Part shown: positions 19,707 through 27,719 of the stretch, in pieces
How the letters are laid out: each line of letters starts with the position of its first letter
How positions within the stretch are numbered: position 1 is the stretch's first letter
NCBI RefSeq assembly: GCF_012275515.1
Contig: NZ_JAAZQL010000006.1
Coordinates: 248,001-312,000, forward strand
Source: Novosphingobium sp. SG707
Lineage (GTDB): Bacteria > Pseudomonadota > Alphaproteobacteria > Sphingomonadales > Sphingomonadaceae
Direction: 5' to 3'
Length of the DNA: 64,000 nt
The notes under the pieces: generated by a model
What the model was told of the DNA's origin: nothing
What the model saw: the letters and a program-made list of their open reading frames with translations, nothing else
Database searches by the model: none
Program-made: the position numbers and the translations under genes

Positions 19707-21164
19707 TCAAGTGCGGGTGGGGAAAAGCGGCCGGGGGAAACTGGCCGCCAGAACCACCGCCGTGGCCAGCACGAACATCAGCACCAGCAGGTAGGACGGC
19801 GGCCCCGCGCCCACCACGGGCTGCTGGGAAAGGTAGAAATAGGGCCGCATAATCATCGCCCCGCCCAGCGCGAGGCCGATCTGTTGTCCCAGCCTCAGCG
19901 CCGCCGCGCCCGCTCCTGCATTGGCCGGGGCAATGCGCGCCATGCTGGCCGGGCCGATACAGCCCGATGTCATGCCCACCCCCATGCCCGCCAGCGCCAG
20001 AATGGGCAGCAGCGCCCAGACCGGCCAGTTCGGATTTTGCCCGGCCCACATGATCAGCGGCGCAGCAAGCGCGAGGATCGCCGCCCCCGTGGCAATGACA
20101 AATCGCCCGTCCTTTTTCAGCAGAAAGCGGCCGAAGAACAGGATCGAAAGAAACACGCCCACGCCATAGGGGATCTGGATCGCGCCCGAGACATAGGGCG
20201 AATGGCCGCGCCCGTTCTGAAGAATATGGTTGATGATGATGATCAGGCTGTTGCTGCTGGCGCTGAAACAGATGGTGAGCATCGCGCCTGTGGCAAGTTG
20301 CGACAGGGCGGTGGGATCGGCGGACATGCTCCATGGGCGGCGCAGGGAAAATGACCCGCGCCTGATCCGCCACAGGACAACAAGAGGCAGCACGGCCAGC
20401 GCCGCCATCCACGGATGCAGGCCGGCCTTGTCGCGCCCCAGCCATTCCAGCACCACCATGATCGCGCCCACCGCCATCACCAGAGGAATGCGGCGATGCA
20501 GAAAGCCCTGATCCTGTTGCTCACGGCTGTGCGTGTCGCGCGGAAGCAGCCAGTAGCCCAGCAAGAGCGCCGTCACCCCGATCGAGGCGCCCGCCAGAAA
20601 CACCATGCGCCAGCCCAGATCGGCAAAATTGCCCGACATCAGCAGCCCGGCCACCACCGGCCCGAACGTGCCCGCCGAGGCCGAGGCAAAGCCGAGCGCG
20701 GGCAGCAGCCGGACCCGGTCCTCCGGGGCATAGAGGATATGGAGCAGCCCCATGATCTGGGGCGCGGTCAGCGCGAAAGCGGCGCCCTGCGCCAGACGCG
20801 AGAGCAGGAAGGCGACAATCCCGCCTGACAGCGCACAGGACAGCGAGGCCCCGACATACAGCCCCGCCCCGGCCAGAAACACACGCCGATGCCCCACCCG
20901 GTCCGCCATCGGCCCGGTCATCACCAGCGTCAGCGCAAACCCGAGCGCATAAGAGCTGTAGAACCAATGGGTTATATGGCTTGATGCGTGAAGGTCGCGC
21001 GCCACCACCGGCATCGAGACATTCACGAACATCGCGTTCAAAACTTCCATGAAGTTTGCAAGCAACAGCGCAGCAAAAGGGAAATAGCGCTTGGCGCGCA
21101 AGATATCGCCCACATCCTCTCCCCTGCGCCGCCCCGTTCGTCGGGATTCTGGCCAATCCGTCAC
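19707..21164 (-). CDS. MFS transporter, DHA2/EmrB-like
   Basis: A 485-residue membrane protein with many hydrophobic segments. It has the family motif A region GPMADRVGHRRVF and the motif C-like stretch GFASASAGTFGPVVAGLL near the fifth helix, typical of proton-driven DHA2 exporters with up to 14 membrane helices. ANFMEVLNAMFVNVSMP in helix 1 is the usual DHA2 opening. A substrate exporter or importer of desulfated sugar are both possible; the sequence points to the drug/metabolite exporter branch. It is convergent with LacI regulator 1 and divergent from LacI regulator 2, which may control it. Confidence 0.85.
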   Translation of the reverse strand: MTDWPESRRTGRRRGEDVGDILRAKRYFPFAALLLANFMEVLNAMFVNVSMPVVARDLHASSHITHWFYSSYALGFALTLVMTGPMADRVGHRRVFLAGAGLYVGASLSCALSGGIVAFLLSRLAQGAAFALTAPQIMGLLHILYAPEDRVRLLPALGFASASAGTFGPVVAGLLMSGNFADLGWRMVFLAGASIGVTALLLGYWLLPRDTHSREQQDQGFLHRRIPLVMAVGAIMVVLEWLGRDKAGLHPWMAALAVLPLVVLWRIRRGSFSLRRPWSMSADPTALSQLATGAMLTICFSASSNSLIIIINHILQNGRGHSPYVSGAIQIPYGVGVFLSILFFGRFLLKKDGRFVIATGAAILALAAPLIMWAGQNPNWPVWALLPILALAGMGVGMTSGCIGPASMARIAPANAGAGAAALRLGQQIGLALGGAMIMRPYFYLSQQPVVGAGPPSYLLVLMFVLATAVVLAASFPRPLFPTRT

Positions 21165-21357
21165 ACCACGGCATAGCCATGATCCGGCAGGCTGGCCAGT
21201 CGAACGGTTGGTCTGGGCTAACTTGCGGCAAACCGTGGTGAAAAAGCATCATTTGCATTTTGAGGGGCGCCCTGCGATCTTGCCTGCGGGTATTTTGCCA
21301 ATATGAACAAAATCGCGCGCAAACGGCGCGACGGGCCAGACGGGGATCCTTTCATCA

Positions 21358-22368
21358 GTGGCGACAATCAAGGATGTGGCCAAGGCCGCCGGTGTTTCGT
21401 TCAAGACCGTTTCGCGCGTGGTCAATGGCGAGAAGCGCGTCGGCAATGAGGCGCGCGAAAGGGTCAATCAGGCGATCCGTGAACTGGGCTACAAGCCCAC
21501 GCTGGCCGCGCGGCAATTGGCGGGACAGCGCAGCTATCTGATCGGGTTGCTCGTGCCGCGCCTCGGGGCCAGCTATATTGCGCGCATGTTGATCGCGATG
21601 GGCGCGGCCTGCCGGGCCTCGGGCTATAATCTCATTACCGAGATGCTGGATTATCACGAATATCGCCGCTCCGACTTTTTCTCGATCAACTTTTCCGCCC
21701 GTCCCGACAGCGTGATCCTGACCCCGCCCTTCAGCAATGAGGAGCGGATTTTGGATTATTTCGAGCGGGAGAAAGTGTCCATCGTGCGGGTGGCTCCGGC
21801 CTTTGAAGGCTATGGCCTGCGTGTGCCGGTGGATGAAGAACCCATTGTCATGGAATTGATGCGCCATCTCATTGCCCAGGGCCACAGGCGGATCGGCATC
21901 ATCGGCCCGCCGCAACGCCGTCTGGCCTCCGAGGCGCGCGTGGTGGGCTATCGCAAGGCGCTGGCCGAGGCGGGGATCGAGGAAGACCCCGCGCTGATAT
22001 TGCGCGGCGATTTCACCTTCGCCTCGGGCGTGGCGGCCACCACCAGCCTGCTGGCCTTGCCCCAGCGGCCGACCGCGATTTTTGCCACGGGCGATGAACT
22101 GGCCGCGGGCGCCATGGCCGAGGCGGCGCGGCTGGGATACCGCGTACCCGATGATCTGGCGGTGGCGGGCTTTGACGATTCGCCCATTGCCCGCATGGTG
22201 TTTCCGCCCATCACCACCGTGCATCAGCCCGTGCGCGAAATTGCGCGGGCGGCGGTCGAAGCCGCGATCAACCCCGACTTCAAACCGCAACCCTTTGAAT
22301 ATCAACTGATGATTCGAGGCTCTACCGACGGCAGCCGTCAGCATTGCCTCGAACCCTATCCGTTTTAG
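21358..22368 (+). CDS. LacI family regulator 2 (sulfatase island)
   Basis: A 336-residue regulator using a GTG start. The helix-turn-helix is ATIKDVAKAAGVSFKTVSRV with hinge KPTLAARQLAGQRS, followed by the effector domain (GHRRIGIIGPPQRRLAS, PTAIFATGDELAAGAM, LAVAGFDDSPIARMVFPPIT). Its 3' end overlaps the convergent sulfatase by four bases. It is divergent from the MFS gene. It resembles regulator 1 in layout but its inducer pocket differs, suggesting two separate signals govern the island. Confidence 0.92.
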   Translation: MATIKDVAKAAGVSFKTVSRVVNGEKRVGNEARERVNQAIRELGYKPTLAARQLAGQRSYLIGLLVPRLGASYIARMLIAMGAACRASGYNLITEMLDYHEYRRSDFFSINFSARPDSVILTPPFSNEERILDYFEREKVSIVRVAPAFEGYGLRVPVDEEPIVMELMRHLIAQGHRRIGIIGPPQRRLASEARVVGYRKALAEAGIEEDPALILRGDFTFASGVAATTSLLALPQRPTAIFATGDELAAGAMAEAARLGYRVPDDLAVAGFDDSPIARMVFPPITTVHQPVREIARAAVEAAINPDFKPQPFEYQLMIRGSTDGSRQHCLEPYPF

Positions 22369-24248
22369 ACCTTCATGCGGCGGATCAGCCGTTCAAAATC
22401 CATGATCGGCATCGAAGGCGTATATTTCCCTTCCAGAACCGCGCTGAGATAGCGCCCGGCGTTGCGGACATATTCCTGCTCGCTCTGCGCCGCCTGCTGC
22501 ACAACGGGCAGGGCGGGGCGGGCATGGTCCCCGATATAAGTCAGCGCGTTGAGCGCCTGCAATTGCACCGGCCACACCTTGTCCTGCGCGGCCAGGGCGG
22601 TCAGGACGCGGACGGGTTCGTCGATCTCGCCCAGACGCACCAGCGCCTCGGCGGCCACCACGCGGATCTGATCGGCGCTGTCCTTGGCCAGCGCGGCCAG
22701 CAGGGCGGGCTTTGCCCCTTGCTGGCCACCGATGAGCAGGCCCGTTGCCGCCCAGTAGCGCATGACGGGCAAGGGATGGTTCAGCCCCGCGACCAGTTGC
22801 GCCTCGCTGCCCTTGCCGCCCGCCGCCAGACGCGCCATGGCCATCACTTCGGGCAGGGGATAGGACTTGCGGTCGCGGCTCTCGAAATAGCCTTCGCCCG
22901 CCATGCCTTCGGGGATGAAGCCATTGTCGTGGATGGCCAGCATATGCGCATCAAGCTCTTTGCTCAGTCGCGCCAGTTCCGCGCCCGCCTCGGGCTTGTC
23001 GGCCAGATTGTGCAACTCATGCGGATCGCTGCTCAGGTCATAGAGTTCCTCGAAGGGCTTGGTGTGAAAGAACCGGTCCTGATCGGCGTTGAGCGTCCCG
23101 GCGCGGTGCGCCGCTTCCCAATCCTGATAGCCCTTGGCCAGCCATTCGAACGCCTGATGCTGGCCCCATGGGCGATGCGGCATGTAATTGCGGATATAGC
23201 GCCAGCGACCATCGGTGACGGTGCGCTGAAAATCATAGCGTTCGTCCATGCGGTTGCGCATGCCGAAGGCATAGGTCTTGCGCGCGGCGCGAGGGCCAAG
23301 GAAGGGCTGGCCCACCATCTGGGCCGGTTGGGCCACACCCGCCAGCGCCAGCACCGTGGGTGCCAGATCGATGAAGGAGACCGGGCTGGTCACTTCCTGC
23401 CCCGGCGCGACGGGCAGCAGGTGGCGCCATCTGGGCGGGGCATAGACGACCATTTCGCAGGACAGCCCCTCTTCATAGCAATAGCGCTTGGAGCGGGGCA
23501 GCACGCCGCCATTGTCGGAATAGTGGAAGATGATCGTATCCTCGGCCAGCCCGTCCGCCTCCAGCTCGGCGAGGCGTTCGGCCAATTGCCCGTCCATCTG
23601 CTCCATCAGGTTGTAATAGCTGGCGAAATCCTGACGCATGGCCGGCGTGTCGGGCAGGAACGGCGGGATCACCACCATATCGGGCGTCACGCGGCCCGGC
23701 GTTGGGCGGAACAGCCGCGATTCATGCGTGGTTTCATAATTGAACACAGCCATGAAAGGCTTGCCCGCCGGGCGCGTGCGCCAATGGCCCTTGGAGCCCT
23801 GAACGTCCCAGATCTGTTCGGGGTTCACATCGCAATTGTAATCGGTCTTGGAATTGTTGGTGCAATGATAGCCCGCGCCGCGCAGCAATTCGGGATAGGT
23901 GCGGAATTGCTTGGGAAAGCGCGCATTGGCCCGCATGTGATTGGCCGGTGCGCAGCTTTCGGGATAAACGCCCGTCAGGATGCCAAAGCGCGAGGGCGCG
24001 CAGACCGGCGCATTGGAATAGATATGGCGGAACAGCACGCCCTTGCGCGCCAGTCCGTCGATCGTGGGCGTATGGGCCAGCTTGTCGCCATAGGCGCCGA
24101 CATAGGGATTGTTATCCTCCGACACGATCCAAAGGATATTGGGGCGCTTGCCTGAAGAGGGTTTGGCAAGCGCCCCCTGAGCCGCAGTCGCCGCCAGAGA
24201 AGCGGCTGCGCCCAGAACAGTACGACGGTTGAAATGGGGTTGTTTCAC
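22365..24248 (-). CDS. Type I sulfatase (CAPSR) with C-terminal HEAT-like repeats
   Basis: A 627-residue protein. The leader FNRRTVLGAAASLAATAAQG has a twin arginine and fits Tat export. The sulfatase domain holds NILWIVSEDNNPYVGAYG, CAPSRFGILTG (formylglycine signature) and HYSDNGGVLPRSKR. After about residue 480 there is an extra module of alpha-helical repeats (VMRYWAATGLLIGGQ, IRVVAAEALVRLGEI, VQLQALNALTYIGDH, YVRNAGRYLSAVLEG), which read as HEAT/PBS-type repeats and may bind the substrate or a partner. It is third in the operon 27525-22365, 44 bases after the previous gene. Confidence 0.9.
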   Translation of the reverse strand: MKQPHFNRRTVLGAAASLAATAAQGALAKPSSGKRPNILWIVSEDNNPYVGAYGDKLAHTPTIDGLARKGVLFRHIYSNAPVCAPSRFGILTGVYPESCAPANHMRANARFPKQFRTYPELLRGAGYHCTNNSKTDYNCDVNPEQIWDVQGSKGHWRTRPAGKPFMAVFNYETTHESRLFRPTPGRVTPDMVVIPPFLPDTPAMRQDFASYYNLMEQMDGQLAERLAELEADGLAEDTIIFHYSDNGGVLPRSKRYCYEEGLSCEMVVYAPPRWRHLLPVAPGQEVTSPVSFIDLAPTVLALAGVAQPAQMVGQPFLGPRAARKTYAFGMRNRMDERYDFQRTVTDGRWRYIRNYMPHRPWGQHQAFEWLAKGYQDWEAAHRAGTLNADQDRFFHTKPFEELYDLSSDPHELHNLADKPEAGAELARLSKELDAHMLAIHDNGFIPEGMAGEGYFESRDRKSYPLPEVMAMARLAAGGKGSEAQLVAGLNHPLPVMRYWAATGLLIGGQQGAKPALLAALAKDSADQIRVVAAEALVRLGEIDEPVRVLTALAAQDKVWPVQLQALNALTYIGDHARPALPVVQQAAQSEQEYVRNAGRYLSAVLEGKYTPSMPIMDFERLIRRMKV

Positions 24249-24292
24249 GGTGTCTCTCGCTTTTTAACGGGTCAGGCGGGGTTGGCGGCGGA

Positions 24293-25753
24293 TCAATAAA
24301 CCCACTCTGTCTCGCGCCCGTCGATCATGACCTTGCGGGTGAAATGCAGTTTCCAGAGCGGAGCGGGCAGGGATTTGGCGAAGCTCTCGACCGCACGGTT
24401 CAGCTTCTCGGTCTCGGCCTTGTGATCGGCCGACACATCGGTCTTTTCCCATGGGTCCTGCGCCAGATTGTGCAGCTTGGTCTGATGCCAGTCATCCGAA
24501 CGCCACAGCCGCCATTCGCCCTGCCGCGCGGCATAGACCGGAGCCTGTCCCCAGACGAGCAGGCGGTTGTCGGGGCCCTTGCGGCTGGCCGAGGCGATCA
24601 GGTCCTGCCCTTCCAGTTCGCGCGGCATGGCCTGTTTGGGCGCGGCGGCATGCAGGATGGTGGGCAGCACATCGAGCGAGGAAACCGGCCTGTCGACGAC
24701 CCCTTTGGGCTTCATCGCGCGCGGCCATGAAAACAGGAACGGCACCCGCACCCCGCCTTCCAGATAAGTGAACTTGCCCGCGCCCCACGGATGGGCGTCG
24801 TTGCAAAAGCCGAATTGCACCGGGCATCCATTGTCCGACAGGAACACGACCATTGTGTTGTCGCGGATCCCACGCTCTTCCAGCTTGTCGAGAATGCGGC
24901 CGACACCCGCATCCATCGCTGCAATCATCGCCACATAGGTGCGCCGCACCGGATCTTTGATATGGGCAAAGCGGTCATACCATTCCTGCGGCACCTGCAG
25001 GGGCCAATGCGGCGCATTATAGGCCACATAGGAGAAGAAGGGCTGTTTGCCCCGCGATGCGCGGTCGATGAAATCCACCGCATGGTCGGTGATCTCGGTG
25101 GTGAGATAGCGGTTGAAATTATCGACCTTGCGGCGCTCCGGCCCTTCGACCACCACCCCATTGCCGCGCCGGGTTTCAAAGGGCGGCTTGCCCGCATCCG
25201 CCTTGGTGGGGGTGGTGACGATGCCGGGGGTTTTCGGATCGACATAGACCGTCTCCCCGGCCAGAAAGCCGAAAAATTCGTCAAAGCCCCGGTTGGTGGG
25301 ATAGAAGCGGTCCTGCGCGCCCACATGCCATTTGCCAAAGGCGCCGGTGTGATAGCCCAGCGGTTTCAGCCTTTCGGCAATGGTCTTTTCCGATGTGGGC
25401 AGGCCCGCGCCTTCATCGCCTTCATCATTGATATTATAGGTAAAGCCAAAGCGCATCGGCATTTGGCCCGTCAACAGCCCCGCGCGCGACACCGCGCAGA
25501 CCGAGGCCGCGACATAGCCATTGGAAAATGCCGCTCCCGAAGCCGCGATCCGGTCGATATTGGGCGTCGGCACATCCTTGCCGCCATAGGCCGAGACATC
25601 GGGCCAGCCCAGATCATCGACCAGAATGACCACGACGTTGGGCGCCTGCGCCGCGCGGGCCGGGGCCGATGGCGGAGCGACCCGCGCCGAGGAGGCGGGG
25701 GCGCAGAGCAGGGTCGCCGTGCCCAGCAGCAGGCTTGTCAAAACGCGCTTCAT
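24293..25753 (-). CDS. Type I sulfatase homologue with altered signature (CAVSR)
   Basis: A 486-residue exported protein (leader RVLTSLLLGTATLLCAPASS). NVVVILVDDLGWPDVSAYG, GKWHVGAQ, FLSDNGCP and the rest of the S1 fold are present, but the formylglycine motif reads CAVSRAGLLTG: the Pro of CxPSR is Val. Maturation enzymes recognise CxPxR, so conversion of Cys to formylglycine may be poor or may need a different enzyme. It overlaps the upstream sulfatase by four bases (ATGA), so the two are co-translated. Confidence 0.9.
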   Translation of the reverse strand: MKRVLTSLLLGTATLLCAPASSARVAPPSAPARAAQAPNVVVILVDDLGWPDVSAYGGKDVPTPNIDRIAASGAAFSNGYVAASVCAVSRAGLLTGQMPMRFGFTYNINDEGDEGAGLPTSEKTIAERLKPLGYHTGAFGKWHVGAQDRFYPTNRGFDEFFGFLAGETVYVDPKTPGIVTTPTKADAGKPPFETRRGNGVVVEGPERRKVDNFNRYLTTEITDHAVDFIDRASRGKQPFFSYVAYNAPHWPLQVPQEWYDRFAHIKDPVRRTYVAMIAAMDAGVGRILDKLEERGIRDNTMVVFLSDNGCPVQFGFCNDAHPWGAGKFTYLEGGVRVPFLFSWPRAMKPKGVVDRPVSSLDVLPTILHAAAPKQAMPRELEGQDLIASASRKGPDNRLLVWGQAPVYAARQGEWRLWRSDDWHQTKLHNLAQDPWEKTDVSADHKAETEKLNRAVESFAKSLPAPLWKLHFTRKVMIDGRETEWVY

Positions 25754-27525
25754 TGTGCGGCCTCCTTGATGCGCGCATCGGGGCGATCGGCCGAAGCGTC
25801 GAATTGCTCACGCGTGCGGAAACGTTCGGGCGCCTCGGCCAGTGCCGGGGTAGAATAGCGCCGCGCCTCGCTCCACCAGAGCTTCTTCAGTTCCTCCAGC
25901 CTGGCCGGATATTGCGCGGAAAGGTCGGTGCTTTCGGAAAAATCCTTGTCCGTGTTGAACAAGGCCCATTTGTCGGCGGTGAAATCGCTACCCTGTTTGT
26001 GGATGGTGACGGCGCGCCATGGGCCTTGGGTGATCGCCCGATTGCCGCGCAGTTCGAAATATTGCACCGAGCGGGCCGCAGGCGCCCCCGCCGACAGCAT
26101 CGTGGGCAGGATCGAGCGCCCCGCCACCGGAATTTCGGCCACGCCATGCAGCGTTTTGGGAAATTGCGCATGGCCCACCTGAGCCAATGTCGGGGCAAGG
26201 TCGATCACATCGACATATTGATGCCGGATCGCGCCGCCATCCTTGATGACCTTGGGCCATGACACGATCAAAGGCGTGCGGATGCCGCCCAGATAGGGCC
26301 ACAATTTATACCGCCGCAGCGGCGTTACGCCCGCCATGGCCCATGGGCGCTGATATTCGCTTTCGGTCTTGTCCGTGCCCAATTCGTCGATCCGCGCCAG
26401 CATCTGCTCGGCGCTCAATTTGTTGGGTGCATAGAGGCGTTCAAACGATCCGCGCTGGCCCGCTTCGGAGGCTGCGCCATTGTCGCTCATCACCATGATG
26501 ACCGTGTTGTCATACTGGCCGGTGGCTTTGAGATGGGCGATCAGGCGGCCGATCTGCTCATCCGTATGGGTCAGGAAACCGGCATAGGTGGCCATGAAGC
26601 GGGCATAGACCTGCTGCTCGGTCGGGGTTAGGTCCGCCCACGCTCGGTCGCCCGGATTGCGTGGGGGCAGGATGGTGTTGGCCGGCACGATGCCCATCGC
26701 CTTCATCCGCGCCAGACGGCTCTCGCGCAGCGCGTCCCAGCCCTTGGCATAGGTGTCGCGATAGGCGTCGATATAGGGGCGCGGCACCTGAATGGGCGCA
26801 TGGCCCGCGCCATAGGCCAGATAGACGAATTGCGGCTTGCCCTGACCCGGTTTCAGCGCAGCAATGGCATGGTCGGTAATGTCGACCGAGAAGTGATAGC
26901 CCGGCGCGTTGGGAGAGGGTAGGCGTTTGTTCCCCTCGATCAGCTTGGGATGATATTGATCGGTCCAGCCGAGGAAAAAGCCATAGAACTGATCGAAGCC
27001 GCGCTGCAGCGGCCAGGATCCGTTATGGCCGGGCGATCCGTCCTGATCCTCGGGCGCCAGATGCCATTTGCCGAAGCCCGATGTGGCATAACCCGCGCGG
27101 GACAGGACCTGCGCGATGGTCTGGGCATTGTCGGGCATCTCGCCGCGGTCGCGGGTCATGTCGGCCGGATCGACCTTGTTGGCGGGCAGATCGGCCATGC
27201 GCACCGTCTGCGGATTGCGTCCGGTCAGCAGCGCGGCGCGGGTGGGGGTGCAGACCGCCTTGGTGTCGAACCGGTTATAACGCAGCCCGCGCGCCGCCAG
27301 CGCATCGAGATTGGGCGTGCGGATTTCCGAACCGAAGGGGCCAAGGTCGGAAAAGCCCACATCGTCCAGCACGATCAGCACAATATTGGGGCGTTGGGGC
27401 GTGGCGGCCGGGCCTGCGGCTGTGGCGGCTCCCGCGATCGTCATACCCATGACAGAGGCCAGGGCGAGCTTGGCGGGCCGGGCGTTGGCAAGGCGGCGTG
27501 CCCATCGGCTTGAGGGTCTATTCAT
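25750..27525 (-). CDS. Type I arylsulfatase (CTPTR)
   Basis: A 591-residue sulfatase of the longer arylsulfatase type. A signal peptide (ALASVMGMTIAGAATAAG) precedes NIVLIVLDDVGFSDLGPFGS, the formylglycine signature CTPTRAALLTGRN, GKWHLAPEDQDG and MSDNGAASE. The insert between the metal-binding parts (TDQYHPKLIEGNKRLP, HTDEQIGRLIAHLKATG) is typical of the arylsulfatases that act on small aryl or alkyl sulfates as well as glycans. It is the first gene of the second sulfatase operon and is divergent from TonB receptor 2. Confidence 0.92.
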   Translation of the reverse strand: MNRPSSRWARRLANARPAKLALASVMGMTIAGAATAAGPAATPQRPNIVLIVLDDVGFSDLGPFGSEIRTPNLDALAARGLRYNRFDTKAVCTPTRAALLTGRNPQTVRMADLPANKVDPADMTRDRGEMPDNAQTIAQVLSRAGYATSGFGKWHLAPEDQDGSPGHNGSWPLQRGFDQFYGFFLGWTDQYHPKLIEGNKRLPSPNAPGYHFSVDITDHAIAALKPGQGKPQFVYLAYGAGHAPIQVPRPYIDAYRDTYAKGWDALRESRLARMKAMGIVPANTILPPRNPGDRAWADLTPTEQQVYARFMATYAGFLTHTDEQIGRLIAHLKATGQYDNTVIMVMSDNGAASEAGQRGSFERLYAPNKLSAEQMLARIDELGTDKTESEYQRPWAMAGVTPLRRYKLWPYLGGIRTPLIVSWPKVIKDGGAIRHQYVDVIDLAPTLAQVGHAQFPKTLHGVAEIPVAGRSILPTMLSAGAPAARSVQYFELRGNRAITQGPWRAVTIHKQGSDFTADKWALFNTDKDFSESTDLSAQYPARLEELKKLWWSEARRYSTPALAEAPERFRTREQFDASADRPDARIKEAAQ

Positions 27526-27592
27526 GCATCCACTCCGGCTTCTTGTTGGATGGTCCCGTGCGTCGGAAACACTGTTCGGGATTTCGGGCCAT

Positions 27593-27656
27593 CGTTGTCA
27601 CGGTAGGAAATGCATAAGATCATCGGGTCTGTCAATTTCGGAGTGACAACGTTGAC
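27593..27656. promoter_or_regulatory. Possible operator between sulfatase operon 2 and TonB receptor 2
   Basis: CGTTGTCAC (27593-27601) and GTGACAACG (27643-27651) are an inverted pair, and the second continues as TGACAACGTTGACG, a CpG-centred near-palindrome with two mismatched pairs. This fits a LacI-family site in the divergent control region. Confidence 0.45.
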
Positions 27657-27719
27657 GCATTTTGTCATAAGCCCGCCGTCCGCCGCAACAAGGCGGCGAG
27701 AATCGAAATGGGGGATGAG

